Shown here piece after piece: positions 1 to 8,205 of a stretch of DNA of 64,000 bases (its first letter is position 1; each line of letters begins with the position of its first letter). Location: contig NZ_KB849790.1 of NCBI RefSeq assembly GCF_000369045.1, forward strand, positions 441,422 to 505,421, given 5' to 3'. A program made the position numbers and the translations under genes. The stretch is from Acinetobacter pittii ATCC 19004 = CIP 70.29. GTDB taxonomy: Bacteria > Pseudomonadota > Gammaproteobacteria > Pseudomonadales > Moraxellaceae. The notes under the pieces are model-generated. The model made no database searches, had not been told where the DNA came from, and worked only from the letters and a program-made list of their open reading frames with translations.

Positions 1-252
1 CCACCTGAGCGGCCACCGCGATCGTCATCATCATCGTCATCATCACGGCTACGACCTCGGCCTCGGCCACCTGAACGGCCACCGCGATCGTCATCATCAT
101 CGTCGTCATCACGGCTACGACCTCGGCCTCGTCCGCTTGAACGGCCACCGCGATCATCGTCGTCATCGTCGTCGTAACGGCTTCGGCCTCGACCACCTGA
201 GCGGCTACCGCGATCGTCATCATCGTCGTCATCATCACGACCGCGGCCACGA
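1..252. repeat. 66-bp tandem coding repeats (Asp8 plus RGG)
   Basis: Units begin near 1, 67, 133 and 193, each opening with CC(A/G)C(C/T)TGA(A/G)CGGC(C/T)ACCGCGATC on the + strand and continuing with a GTCATC-type run and a CGGCCTCGG-type run. Spacing is 66, 66 and 60 bp. They encode the 22-residue acidic/basic repeat of the KGG protein. The array continues past the left edge, so its copy number is unknown. Near-identity between units suggests recent expansion or gene conversion. Confidence 0.9.
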
Positions 253-521
253 CCATTACGGCCATCATTTTTATGGCTTAATGCACCCGCTTCACGCGCT
301 TCTTCAGACGTAAATTCATGAGCGTTACCACTTGCATGGGCTGCTCGGCCAGCTTCACGAGCTTCTTCAGAGGTAAACTCATGTGCATTACCACTCGCGT
401 GAGCAGCTCGCCCACCTTTGCTGGCTATTTCTCGTACTCTTTCAGGATCCATACTTGCAAATCCACGATTTGAAGTACCTGTTCTATTGTTATCATCATC
501 TTCATATCTAGTATTAGCCAT
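1..521 (-). CDS. KGG-repeat hydrophilic stress protein, C-terminus cut by window edge
   Basis: Reading leftward from an ATG at 519-521, an open frame runs to the window edge without a stop, so the C-terminus is missing. The protein begins MANTRYEDDDNNRTGTSNRG. It then has a KGG motif (IASKGGRAAHASG) and two tandem copies of a 21-residue unit containing GRAAHASGNAHEFTSEEAREA-type sequence, as in Con-10/GsiB-like general stress proteins. From about residue 85 it changes to repeats of eight Asp followed by Arg/Gly/Ser (RGGRSGGRGRGRSR), period 22 residues (66 bp, one unit 60 bp). It is extremely hydrophilic and probably disordered. Family knowledge suggests a desiccation or stationary-phase role; this is inferred. 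Any role of the RGG/Asp tail in nucleic-acid binding is speculative. Confidence 0.85.
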   Translation of the reverse strand, partial: MANTRYEDDDNNRTGTSNRGFASMDPERVREIASKGGRAAHASGNAHEFTSEEAREAGRAAHASGNAHEFTSEEAREAGALSHKNDGRNGRGRGRDDDDDDDDRGSRSGGRGRSRYDDDDDDDRGGRSSGRGRGRSRDDDDDDDDRGGRSGGRGRGRSRDDDDDDDDRGGRSG

Positions 522-996
522 AGTTATATCTTCCTATATTTAATTATAGTCACTACCGCTTTTAGTTAACGGATTTAATAACAATAGAATATCTATAATA
601 TTTTCCCACCCAAGTGATGTATCAATCCTTTTAAATGTATATCAATCAAAAAATGAAATTTCTTATAAACATATTATTTTTAAAATATTTTAAAAAATTT
701 TAATTATTAATAATTTTACTCTTTAAATATTGGATATACTCATTATTACCTAAGGGCACACTACAATATATTTTTACAAACACAGTTAAAATATATTAAC
801 TGATAACAAAAAATTTCAAAATGTACAAAACAGTAAACTAACACAACATCAGATCTATTGAGAAAATAACAATCAAACAATTATTTTAATTAAAAAACAA
901 TAACATATATCATTACATTTTCAGAATTAATTTACTTGAGAGATTAATATGAATATTTAAAACTATTTTTAATAAGATGGTTTGAGTAACTTAACT
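522..996. other. AT-rich intergenic region, no gene seen
   Basis: This stretch lies between the divergent KGG gene and the small rightward ORF and is very AT-rich, with many A/T runs. It must hold the KGG gene promoter. I could not pick out a convincing -35/-10 pair, operator or RNA structure by eye. Confidence 0.5.
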
Positions 997-1398
997 ATGC
1001 AATTAAAAAATCAACAGTCAGCTCTAAAATATATCCATATTTCTATCCCTGAAATTTTACTAGGACATATTAAGTCCAAAAACTCATGGCAGGACTATGA
1101 CAAAGAATGGAGCTATAGATTAGACCCACCTCATGCAAGTCATCCCTTCCAAAGAGACTTATATATTATTAAATCAAAAAATATAGAACATGAAGATATA
1201 AAACTGTTGCTAGATAATATAGCTATTAAAAATAATAAAAATTCAGAAAATATAGATGGAGCAAAAGAAATTATTAAAAAAATATTAGATTTATCTAATA
1301 ATATACCGATAGAAAACTGGTTAGAGGATACAGGAAATAGATCTATTATTGAAAGCATGATTGATAAAAACAAAATCAAGTTAATCGATATTATTTAG
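997..1398 (+). CDS. Hypothetical protein, about 133 aa, AT-rich orphan
   Basis: The function is not recognised. The predicted protein is soluble, has no signal peptide or membrane segment, and is Lys/Ile/Asn-rich. A more ordered first half contains WSYRLDPPHASHPFQRDLYI; the second half looks helical and AT-biased. I prefer the ATG at 997; a TTG start at 982 would add five residues, and neither has a clear ribosome binding site. Base composition is even more AT-rich than its neighbours, suggesting acquisition by transfer or relaxed selection. It stands alone between the KGG gene and the SDR gene. It could be a decayed or spurious frame, but its length in such AT-rich DNA favours a real gene. 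Confidence 0.5.
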   Translation: MQLKNQQSALKYIHISIPEILLGHIKSKNSWQDYDKEWSYRLDPPHASHPFQRDLYIIKSKNIEHEDIKLLLDNIAIKNNKNSENIDGAKEIIKKILDLSNNIPIENWLEDTGNRSIIESMIDKNKIKLIDII

Positions 1399-1537
1399 TC
1401 CTTAAATATAAAATAGTTTTTTACATCCTTACAAATAAAATAACAAAGATAACTTATTAAAAAATTCATTTTACTCACATTTACGCGGTAACAGCACACT
1501 ATATGAAAATTAGATATTACAACCGAGGTATTTAAAA

Positions 1538-2416
1538 ATGGAAAACTCAACAAACCAGTATCCAACATCTGCCCCCGCACAAGTTCAATCTCATCAACCA
1601 GGTGATCAGGAAAAAATGCATCCTGAACCTGAGATAATAAAAAGTACCCATAAAGGTAGCGATAAGCTAAAAGATAAAGTTGCCGTTATTAGTGGTGGCG
1701 ATAGCGGTATAGGTCGTTCTGTCGCAGTATTGTTTGCTCGTGAGGGCGCTGATATTGCGATACTTTATCTCGAAGAAGATCAAGATGCCGAAATCACTAA
1801 ACAACTCGTTGAAAGAGAAGGACAACATTGCCTTTTATTAAAAGGTGATATTTCTGACCCAGATGTTGCAAAACTCGATATTGATAAGGTTCTACAACAT
1901 TACGGCAAAATTAATATTTTAGTGAATAACGTTGGTGTGCAATATCAACAAAAAGAAATTGAAAGTATTAGTAATGAGCAATTAGAAAAGACATTTAAAA
2001 CTAATATTTTCCCAATGTTTTATCTTACTAAAGAAGCCATTCCTTATATGGAAGAAGGTGACAGTATTATTAACACCACCAGTATTACCAGCTATCAAGG
2101 CCATGATGAGCTCATTGATTATGCAAGTACCAAAGGTGCGATTACGACTTTTACGCGTAGCTTATCGAACAATTTAATGAAACAGAAAAAAGGAATTCGG
2201 GTAAATGGTGTTGCACCAGGACCCATCTGGACACCATTAATTCCAAGCAGTTTCGATGCAGAAACCGTTAAAGAGTTTGGTAAAGACACCCCAATGGGAA
2301 GAATGGGACAACCAAGTGAAGTTGCTCCCGCCTATCTTTTTCTTGCCTCAGATGATGCAAGTTACATTACAGGTCAGGTTATTCATGTAAATGGCGGTCA
2401 AATCGTAAATGGTTAA
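1538..2416 (+). CDS. SDR family NAD(P)-dependent oxidoreductase (YghA-like)
   Basis: This 292-residue classical-type short-chain dehydrogenase has a roughly 45-residue polar Pro/Gln-rich N-terminal extension, as in the YghA/general-stress SDR group. The Rossmann motif is SGGDSGIGRS (about 52-61), the NNVG motif is near 130-133, and the active site comprises Ser182 or Ser185, Tyr195 and Lys199 in the YASTK block. The C-terminus (YITGQVIHVNGGQI) is typical of the fold. A GAGG ribosome site precedes the ATG. The substrate is unknown; the family reduces aldehydes or ketones, and members often accompany catalase and osmotic-stress genes, as here. The gene converges with katE and they share a bidirectional terminator. 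Confidence 0.9.
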   Translation: MENSTNQYPTSAPAQVQSHQPGDQEKMHPEPEIIKSTHKGSDKLKDKVAVISGGDSGIGRSVAVLFAREGADIAILYLEEDQDAEITKQLVEREGQHCLLLKGDISDPDVAKLDIDKVLQHYGKINILVNNVGVQYQQKEIESISNEQLEKTFKTNIFPMFYLTKEAIPYMEEGDSIINTTSITSYQGHDELIDYASTKGAITTFTRSLSNNLMKQKKGIRVNGVAPGPIWTPLIPSSFDAETVKEFGKDTPMGRMGQPSEVAPAYLFLASDDASYITGQVIHVNGGQIVNG

Positions 2417-2430
2417 TCCCTAAAATATAA

Positions 2431-2465
2431 AAAAGCCCTGAAAGTTAAAACTTTCAGGGCTTTTT
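2431..2465. terminator. Bidirectional rho-independent terminator between SDR gene and katE
   Basis: The left arm AAAAGCCCTGAAAGT pairs with ACTTTCAGGGCTTTTT across a short A-rich loop. A-runs on one side and T-runs on the other let it terminate both converging transcripts. Confidence 0.9.
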
Positions 2466-2470
2466 GTTTG

Positions 2471-4615
2471 TTAAGCTGGTATGTGGGCAGCTATTGGTTC
2501 TCGTGACCAAACACGATGAGCCATAATCAGGTTTTTGAACTTTTCAGCAATCGGCTGGAATTCATCTCCAACTAGAGTGCCTTCATCGGGAACTAAACCT
2601 AGCGGTTCAAGTAAATCAGATTTATTACCTAAAAACGCAATTGGTTTTAAATGCTTGTAAGCCTCTAATAGATAATGGCGAGTTACTCCATCTTGCATGA
2701 CGGCATTTAAGTTATCGCCATCAGGAATGATTACCGCATCGTAAGCAATTGAAGGTTCAGCCATTTGCATACCATCAGCCGTAATAATACTGTCTTGATG
2801 ATCTTTTACAGGAGCTAAGCTTGGCGCTAATAAATGAAGAGTTACCCCTTCTTTAATTGCCCAGTTTTTCATCGCTTCTAATGCATCAGATTTCACTAAA
2901 TTATGAATAAGTACTGCAACTTTTCGACCTTGAATATCTTGGGGCGGGAAAGCCAAGAAAGATAATTTAGCCGATTTTTCAACTGCAGTTTTTTTATAAT
3001 CTAGCGTCAAATCAGGCACTTCAATTCCTAAATTAGCGCCTACTTGTCGTGCTAAGTCAAGATCAATATTTGCTAAAATTTGTTGAACTTGACGCTCACG
3101 AATGTGTTTTCGTTGCACTTTACTTAATTCAAAAGTATAGGCATCGACCACATGCTTTTGCTCATGAGGCGCAAGGCTCTTATAGTAAAGGCGCGGTTGA
3201 GAAAAATGATCAGAAAAAGTTTCGCTTCTTTGACGAAGTTTATGTCCGCTAATCTGTTCAGGATAGCTTTCAAAACCGCCGTTTGAAGCAGCAGGAGGGG
3301 TTTCGGCTGGCCAATCATTATCAATTGAGTTTGGTTGATATGAAGCCTGCCCTTTATGAATCGTATGCTGGTGAATACCATCACGTTGATTATTGTGGAA
3401 TGGGCACACAGGTTTATTGATCGGAATTTGATGGAAGTTTGGTCCACCTAAACGGCTTAACTGTGTATCCGTGTATGAAAATAGACGTGCTTGTAGAAGC
3501 GGGTCATTTGTAAAATCAATTCCCGGCACAATATGTCCCGGACAGAAAGCCACCTGCTCTGTTTCTGCAAAGAAGTTATCAACATTTCTGTTTAAAACAA
3601 ATCGGCCAATTGGTGTCACTGGAACCAGCTCTTCAGGAATAATTTTTGTTGGGTCCAATAAGTCGAAGTCAAAGTTCATCTCGTCTTCTTCTTCAACAAT
3701 TTGTACACCGAGTTCCCATTCAGGATAAACCCCATTTTCAATAGCTTCATAAAGATCACGACGGTGGAAATCTGGATCTTTACCAGCAAGCTTTTGAGCT
3801 TCATCCCATACTAGCGCACTTAAACCTTGTTTAGGGGTCCAGTGGAATTTCACAAAATGTGATTTTCCTTCGGCATTAATGAGACGGAATGTATGAACCC
3901 CAAACCCTTGGATTGAGCGTAAATTACGTGGAATTGCACGGTCTGACATAGCCCAAATCACCGCGTGTGCTGACTCAGGTACTAAAGACACAAAATCCCA
4001 GAAAGTATCATGTGCAGTTGCTCCTGTTGGTATTTCTGTATCTGGTTCAGGTTTTACTGCATGAACAAAGTCTGGAAACTTAATCCCATCTTGCACAAAA
4101 AACACAGGCGCATTGTTGCCGACTAAATCAAAATTGCCCTCTTGGGTATAGAACTTAATGGCAAAACCACGAATATCACGGACCGTATCAGCAGAACCAC
4201 GTGGTCCCTGCACTGTTGAGAAGCGTACAAAAATTGGAGTTTGAATGGTTGGGTCAGTCAAAAAACCTGCTTTTGTTAAACGCTCATTTCCTTCATAAGC
4301 CTGAAAGTAACCATGAGCGCCCACGCCACGTGCATGCACAATACGCTCAGGAATACGTTCATGGTCAAAATGAGTGATCTTTTCTCGTAAAATAAAATCT
4401 TCTAATAGTGTCGAACCGCGAATACCTGCTCTTAAACTATTCTGGTTATCAGCAATTTTAACCCCTTGATTTGTGGTTAATGCTTCATTGGTTGCATCGT
4501 CTCTGACTGAGTCTAATTGTTCAGTTTTTTGGGTAGTATTGGCTTTATTTGCAGCGTCAGCACCAGCCATTTCACTTGTTTTATTTGTTGATTTAACATT
4601 ATCAGTCATGTTCAT
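2471..4615 (-). CDS. katE: Catalase HPII (large-subunit monofunctional catalase)
   Basis: KatE dismutates hydrogen peroxide to water and oxygen in the cytoplasm. The 714-aa length fits large-subunit clade 2 catalases. Visible residues are catalytic His94 in RIVHARGVGAHGYF, Asn167 in NFDLVGNNAPVFF, and proximal heme-ligand Tyr381 in ARLFSYTDTQLSRLGGPNF. From about residue 575 a C-terminal flavodoxin/DJ-1-like domain begins (GRKVAVLIHNLVKSDALEAM). The first 60 or so residues are polar and probably disordered. The gene lies 41 bp downstream of the heme-oxygenase-like gene, implying co-transcription, and ends at the shared terminator. Acinetobacter lacks RpoS, so stationary-phase control probably goes through another regulator; that is inference. 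Confidence 0.97.
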   Translation of the reverse strand: MNMTDNVKSTNKTSEMAGADAANKANTTQKTEQLDSVRDDATNEALTTNQGVKIADNQNSLRAGIRGSTLLEDFILREKITHFDHERIPERIVHARGVGAHGYFQAYEGNERLTKAGFLTDPTIQTPIFVRFSTVQGPRGSADTVRDIRGFAIKFYTQEGNFDLVGNNAPVFFVQDGIKFPDFVHAVKPEPDTEIPTGATAHDTFWDFVSLVPESAHAVIWAMSDRAIPRNLRSIQGFGVHTFRLINAEGKSHFVKFHWTPKQGLSALVWDEAQKLAGKDPDFHRRDLYEAIENGVYPEWELGVQIVEEEDEMNFDFDLLDPTKIIPEELVPVTPIGRFVLNRNVDNFFAETEQVAFCPGHIVPGIDFTNDPLLQARLFSYTDTQLSRLGGPNFHQIPINKPVCPFHNNQRDGIHQHTIHKGQASYQPNSIDNDWPAETPPAASNGGFESYPEQISGHKLRQRSETFSDHFSQPRLYYKSLAPHEQKHVVDAYTFELSKVQRKHIRERQVQQILANIDLDLARQVGANLGIEVPDLTLDYKKTAVEKSAKLSFLAFPPQDIQGRKVAVLIHNLVKSDALEAMKNWAIKEGVTLHLLAPSLAPVKDHQDSIITADGMQMAEPSIAYDAVIIPDGDNLNAVMQDGVTRHYLLEAYKHLKPIAFLGNKSDLLEPLGLVPDEGTLVGDEFQPIAEKFKNLIMAHRVWSREPIAAHIPA

Positions 4616-4656
4616 TACCTATGTTTTAAAGTTAAACGTGGGGTGAATTAAAAACT

Positions 4657-6075
4657 TCAAGAGTTAGTTTTGTTAAAGGAACTTAAATATGGAAAAAGGA
4701 GCTCGACATATTTACGTGTGCTCCAAAGCCCAATGCTTTTATGGTGTGAATCTGGAGCCAAAAACGGAGTCAGCTTGCATATTTTTATTGCAAGATCAGG
4801 TGTCTGACGTATACGCTCTTGGAGTGCATCCAGTTCGCCATCAGAAATATAGCTAAACAGATAATCTTGAATACGCTGGCTATTCTTAAGCTCCCTGCTG
4901 TAGGCCAAGTAGTTAGAAGAATGATCACTACCTGCAATCCAGTCATGAATAATTTGTCGTTCTACAGGGTTAAATACCCCAAACATTTTTCCATTTTCTT
5001 CATTAATCATTCGCCAGAACACGCTCTGCTCAGGATCGGTATTCAATTTAATCCACTTGTGATCAATGAGATGTGTAACCAAGCCTTTAACGTCTTCTGG
5101 ATTTGATAACCATTGGTTAATGGTTTTGCATCCAAACTGTCTGGTTTCGTTATGTATTAGCTGACCCACGAGCGCTTTTCTTTTTAAAATTTTAAGGACT
5201 AAATCTTCAAGATTTAAATTTTTAATAATTTTTGAAGAAGAAACGCCATGGTTATTAAGAGCAAAACCACGTTTTAATTTATTAAAGAAAGCTTCTTTAT
5301 CTCTGTATTTATCGTAAATATTTTCTATAACTTTAATTGCTTTATCTGCATGTCCATTATCAATATTATCGATAGTAATGTGCAAATTAAAATATTTAGA
5401 ATCAATACCCAGTTCTGCCAGCTCATAATTACTAATGAGTAAGTGCAGTGGCAGTTGCTCATAACCTAAATTGAAGCCGACAATTTCGGGAATAAACTCA
5501 GGTGGAGCATAGCCAAGCGCCAGCTGAATCACGGCATTATGATAGTATTCATCCTCTAAAAGCAGGTCAAAACTATCAAGTCCTAGACTACGCAGTAAGT
5601 CTTCATAGATACAGACGTGATTTGCTTTCGGCTCACCGAGTCCAAGCTCTTCTAGATAGGTAATAATAAGGTCATGAAAAACCGGATCGTTCCAGTAGTG
5701 AACTGAGCTATAGAGCCATGCACCGTCGACCTTTTTAGTTGGAGAGACCTTAATTAAAAATTCAAATGCCTGACCGACATTCTGGAAGTATTCTCTCTCA
5801 CCCCCACTTTGTCTACGATTTAAATAAGCCTGAAATAACTCACAATTTTGTTTATTGTCATTTACACACCATTCTTTAACCGTATTTATAGTTGCAGGAA
5901 AATCTATTTCATTTTCATTTATTTTATCTATTTCTTTAACAAGGAAATCTCTTGCTTTCTTCTCTTTTTCAAAACTAGAAATATCAGGATCAAGGAAAAA
6001 AACGAATAATTCGTAATAGTTCTGTTGATTATCTTGTAATAGGTCTAATAATCTTTTTTTCACTACAACAGGCAT
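4657..6075 (-). CDS. Iron-containing redox enzyme family protein (heme-oxygenase-like diiron fold)
   Basis: This 472-aa protein has a central all-helical heme-oxygenase-like domain, about residues 80-265. Candidate metal ligands follow the HDO pattern: Glu142/Glu143 and His153 in YLEELGLGEPKANHVCIYED, a later Glu, and His232, Asp236, Asp239 and His242 in LHITIDNIDNGHA. The flanking regions, including the last 200 residues, are not recognised. Members of this superfamily are nonheme-iron oxidases or oxygenases, sometimes lyases. Substrate and product here are unknown. The ATG is preceded by an AGGAGA-like site. Location 41 bp upstream of katE suggests that peroxide chemistry or oxidative stress links the two. 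No signal peptide is visible. Confidence 0.75.
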   Translation of the reverse strand: MPVVVKKRLLDLLQDNQQNYYELFVFFLDPDISSFEKEKKARDFLVKEIDKINENEIDFPATINTVKEWCVNDNKQNCELFQAYLNRRQSGGEREYFQNVGQAFEFLIKVSPTKKVDGAWLYSSVHYWNDPVFHDLIITYLEELGLGEPKANHVCIYEDLLRSLGLDSFDLLLEDEYYHNAVIQLALGYAPPEFIPEIVGFNLGYEQLPLHLLISNYELAELGIDSKYFNLHITIDNIDNGHADKAIKVIENIYDKYRDKEAFFNKLKRGFALNNHGVSSSKIIKNLNLEDLVLKILKRKALVGQLIHNETRQFGCKTINQWLSNPEDVKGLVTHLIDHKWIKLNTDPEQSVFWRMINEENGKMFGVFNPVERQIIHDWIAGSDHSSNYLAYSRELKNSQRIQDYLFSYISDGELDALQERIRQTPDLAIKICKLTPFLAPDSHHKSIGLWSTRKYVELLFPYLSSFNKTNS

Positions 6076-6389
6076 TTCTATTCTCCTTTAGTGAGATATA
6101 AATTACCATACTTTAACCAAACTATAATCCCAGCCTATCTTTGTTATATTACGTTATTAAGAAATCTCATATATTTTTAAATCATTAAAATTCAATAACA
6201 TAAAAAATAACACAAACTTACATTCTCAACTTTAGAATAATTTAACTATCTGTTTTTATAAAAAATATATAAATAACAAACTAAACTTACATTTGAGTTA
6301 CTTTTAAAATTATAAAGGCTAAAAACTTAACAAAAAGAAATTAAAAATAATTTTATAAATAAATTAAAACAGTTTTAGGGAGAAAACAA
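6076..6389. other. Divergent promoter region, AT-rich
   Basis: This gap separates the leftward redox enzyme-katE operon from the rightward cinA-like gene and must contain both promoters. The sequence is AT-rich with short TATAAT-like stretches throughout. I saw no convincing palindromic operator or small gene. Confidence 0.5.
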
Positions 6390-6866
6390 ATGTTTAACTC
6401 ATGTTGCAAATTACTAGCACAGGAAAAAATTAAAATCGCTTTTTTTGAAAGTGCTTCGGCGGGTTATCTCGCTTACCGTTTTTCTTTAAGCCCCTATTCT
6501 GGTAACATTCTTATTGGAAGCTTAGTTAGCTACGACTTACGTGTAAAAGAAAATACACTTCACATTTCACCTGAACTCATTGAAAAATATACACCTGAGT
6601 CGATGCAAGTCACTGTAGAAATGATCAAAAAAGGTAAAGAACTTTTACATGCCGACCTTTATATCGCTTGTACCGGGTTATTAAAAAAAGGAGGCTCAGA
6701 AACTCAAGAAAAACCTGTAGGCACCTTTTTTTATTCTATTTATTATAAAGATAATTTTTATAATTTTAGACGTATATTTAAAGGACCTCCTAGCCTTAAG
6801 CTTATACAATTACTCTATTACATTACACAAGATATTAAATGCATAATATCAGATAATAAAAAATAG
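6390..6866 (+). CDS. Stand-alone CinA C-terminal domain protein (nicotinamide-nucleotide amidase-like)
   Basis: This 158-aa protein corresponds to the CinA/PncC amidohydrolase domain alone, with no N-terminal MoaB-like domain. The family deamidates NMN to nicotinate mononucleotide in pyridine nucleotide recycling. The usual ESCTGG nucleophile block appears as ESASAGYLAYR (residues 19-29), keeping a Ser at the likely catalytic position but losing the Cys and the GG. YDLRVKENTL matches the YxxxxK block with the Lys, and IACTGLLKKGGSETQEKPVGT matches the TGxxGP...KPVGT block, degenerate. An AGGGAG site precedes the ATG. The C-terminus is AT-rich. Catalytic activity is therefore plausible but not certain. 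Its position beside katE and hydrophilic proteins suggests a stress role. Confidence 0.8.
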   Translation: MFNSCCKLLAQEKIKIAFFESASAGYLAYRFSLSPYSGNILIGSLVSYDLRVKENTLHISPELIEKYTPESMQVTVEMIKKGKELLHADLYIACTGLLKKGGSETQEKPVGTFFYSIYYKDNFYNFRRIFKGPPSLKLIQLLYYITQDIKCIISDNKK

Positions 6867-7145
6867 AATTCTTTTATAAAAGATAACAAATACACATTTA
6901 GAAATGATCATAGTTTTTATTTAACCTCTATGTACCCAAATGTAATTTTAACTATATTCATATTAATTATGTTTAATCATTAAAATTACATTTTATAGAA
7001 ATCAAGGTTTTATTTAATTTTTAAATTTACATTTAAATATAGGGTAACACCCCAACGCTACACATTAAAAATTTTCATGTTTTAATGAACCTATCTGAAG
7101 CTCTCAGATAAAACACACATCATAAATGATATGAGGTAATTAAAG

Positions 7146-7373
7146 ATGAGCACTACTAATAATCAAAGCAATCAACGCAACAATCAGCAGCAACAACAAC
7201 AGCAAAACGACAACCGTAACAACCAGCAGCAACAAGGCAACCAACAGCAAAACGATCAACAGCAACAAAACAATCAGCAACAACAGCAAAATGACAACCG
7301 CCGCCAACAACAAGGCTCTAATCAAAAAGATTCAGGCCAACAAAACTCAAATAACAATAATCAGCAACGCTAA
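7146..7373 (+). CDS. Gln/Asn-rich low-complexity protein, 75 aa
   Basis: The protein is almost only Gln, Asn, Arg, Asp and Ser, in runs such as NNQQQQQQQNDNRNNQQQQ, with no hydrophobic core. GAGGTAATTAAAG before the ATG is a good ribosome site, and a strong stem-loop follows the stop, so this is a transcription unit rather than chance. An opposite-strand Leu/Val-rich frame is its shadow. The composition resembles hydrophilins or prion-like disordered segments. Neighbouring stress genes support a protective role, but the function is unknown. Confidence 0.75.
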   Translation: MSTTNNQSNQRNNQQQQQQQNDNRNNQQQQGNQQQNDQQQQNNQQQQQNDNRRQQQGSNQKDSGQQNSNNNNQQR

Positions 7374-7417
7374 TCCGTTGTTGAATTAAATGTCATTTGA
7401 TGCGGTCATTCATTTTA

Positions 7418-7445
7418 TTTAGGAAGGTGGCCTCACCTTCCTAAA
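7418..7445 (+). terminator. Stem-loop after the Gln/Asn-rich gene
   Basis: TTTAGGAAGGTG pairs perfectly with CACCTTCCTAAA across a four-base GCCT loop. The T-run after it is short, so termination strength is uncertain. Confidence 0.75.
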
Positions 7446-7488
7446 TTTAACATAAGCATAAAATTAAATAAGAGAAGAGGAAAAACTG

Positions 7489-7806
7489 ATGACAGATCAA
7501 AATACAGACCATGCTCAACTTGTAGCTGGCGACCATAATTATTCTGACTCTCGCTGGCGGGAAAGTTATCTTACTCGACCTTATTATCAAGAAGCTCAAT
7601 TAACTACGCCAGATCTGGATTATGATCGTGATTTTTCTGCAGCTTATGAACTAGGTCATCGTGCCCGTTCAGAATCTAAAGAAGGAACTCAGTTTGAAGA
7701 GATGGAAGGTAGCTTGCAACAAAAATGGGAAGAGCTCAAAGCTGAGTCCCGATTAAAATGGGAACATGCAAAACAAGCCATTAAAGATGCATGGGATGAC
7801 ATGTAA
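7489..7806 (+). CDS. Hypothetical hydrophilic protein, 105 aa
   Basis: The function is not recognised. The N-terminal half is polar and Tyr/Asp-rich (DHNYSDSRWRESYLTRPYYQ). The C-terminal half, about residues 60-105, is a charged amphipathic helix with repeated Trp spacing (QQKWEELKAESRLKWEHAKQ), loosely like CsbD/stress-response helices, though I would not assign that family. There is no signal peptide. An AGAGAAGAGG-type purine-rich site precedes the ATG. It has its own strong terminator. It sits with other small hydrophilic proteins next to katE, so a desiccation or stress role is a reasonable guess. Confidence 0.75.
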   Translation: MTDQNTDHAQLVAGDHNYSDSRWRESYLTRPYYQEAQLTTPDLDYDRDFSAAYELGHRARSESKEGTQFEEMEGSLQQKWEELKAESRLKWEHAKQAIKDAWDDM

Positions 7807-7831
7807 CATCCTTAATTGGTCCAAAGCATAT

Positions 7832-7870
7832 AGCTTATTTCCTATTGGCCCTGGGAAATAAGCTTTTTTA
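7832..7870 (+). terminator. Rho-independent terminator after the 105-aa gene
   Basis: AGCTTATTTCC pairs with GGAAATAAGCT and is followed by TTTTTTATTA. The stem and T-run are canonical on the + strand. The leftward 73-aa gene ends just to the right. Confidence 0.9.
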
Positions 7871-7888
7871 TTATTTGAAGTATTTATA

Positions 7889-8110
7889 TTAGAAAAACGG
7901 CGGCATATTAAAATTATTACTAAGATATTGATTGGCTTGGTGCGGATCATCAAAAATTTCTTTTTTAAATTGTACATCCGGCGTTGTAGATAGAGTATGT
8001 GTTGGTTTGATCGTAACTTCTACTACATATCTGTTTTGTTCTTGCTTAGCTTTCACACCATAAATTTCAGAGTCATTAATGCAAGTTCCATCAGTAAAAT
8101 ATACAAACAT
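7889..8110 (-). CDS. Small hypothetical protein, 73 aa
   Basis: The function is not recognised. The sequence is a plausible small beta-rich globular fold (MFVYFTDGTCINDSEIYGVK..., YVVEVTIKPTH) and ends in NNFNMPPFF. It has no signal peptide or membrane helix. An AAGGTGGCG ribosome site lies just before the ATG, which supports it over the overlapping frames. It is the distal gene of a leftward pair with the gene starting at 8634, about 95 bp upstream. Confidence 0.65.
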   Translation of the reverse strand: MFVYFTDGTCINDSEIYGVKAKQEQNRYVVEVTIKPTHTLSTTPDVQFKKEIFDDPHQANQYLSNNFNMPPFF

Positions 8111-8205
8111 ACCGCCACCTTATCTCTTAACTAAAGTTACTGGTTTTTCCCATTTATTTAACGTAAAAGCCTAACAATAAACTTGAGCCGTACGTAAACA
8201 AAATA

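Noticed and set aside
1..252. Regular repeats suggesting a CRISPR array or satellite DNA
   Set aside because: The repeats have no unique spacers and translate in frame into the 22-residue repeat of a KGG-type protein, so they are coding repeats.
1140..1379. Leftward 79-codon hydrophobic frame opposite the orphan gene
   Set aside because: It is a shadow of AT-rich codons on the other strand with no ribosome site.
7140..7325. Leu/Val-rich 61-codon frame opposite the Gln/Asn-rich gene
   Set aside because: It is the complement of CAG/CAA/AAC codons; no ribosome site precedes it, while the + strand gene has one and a downstream stem-loop.
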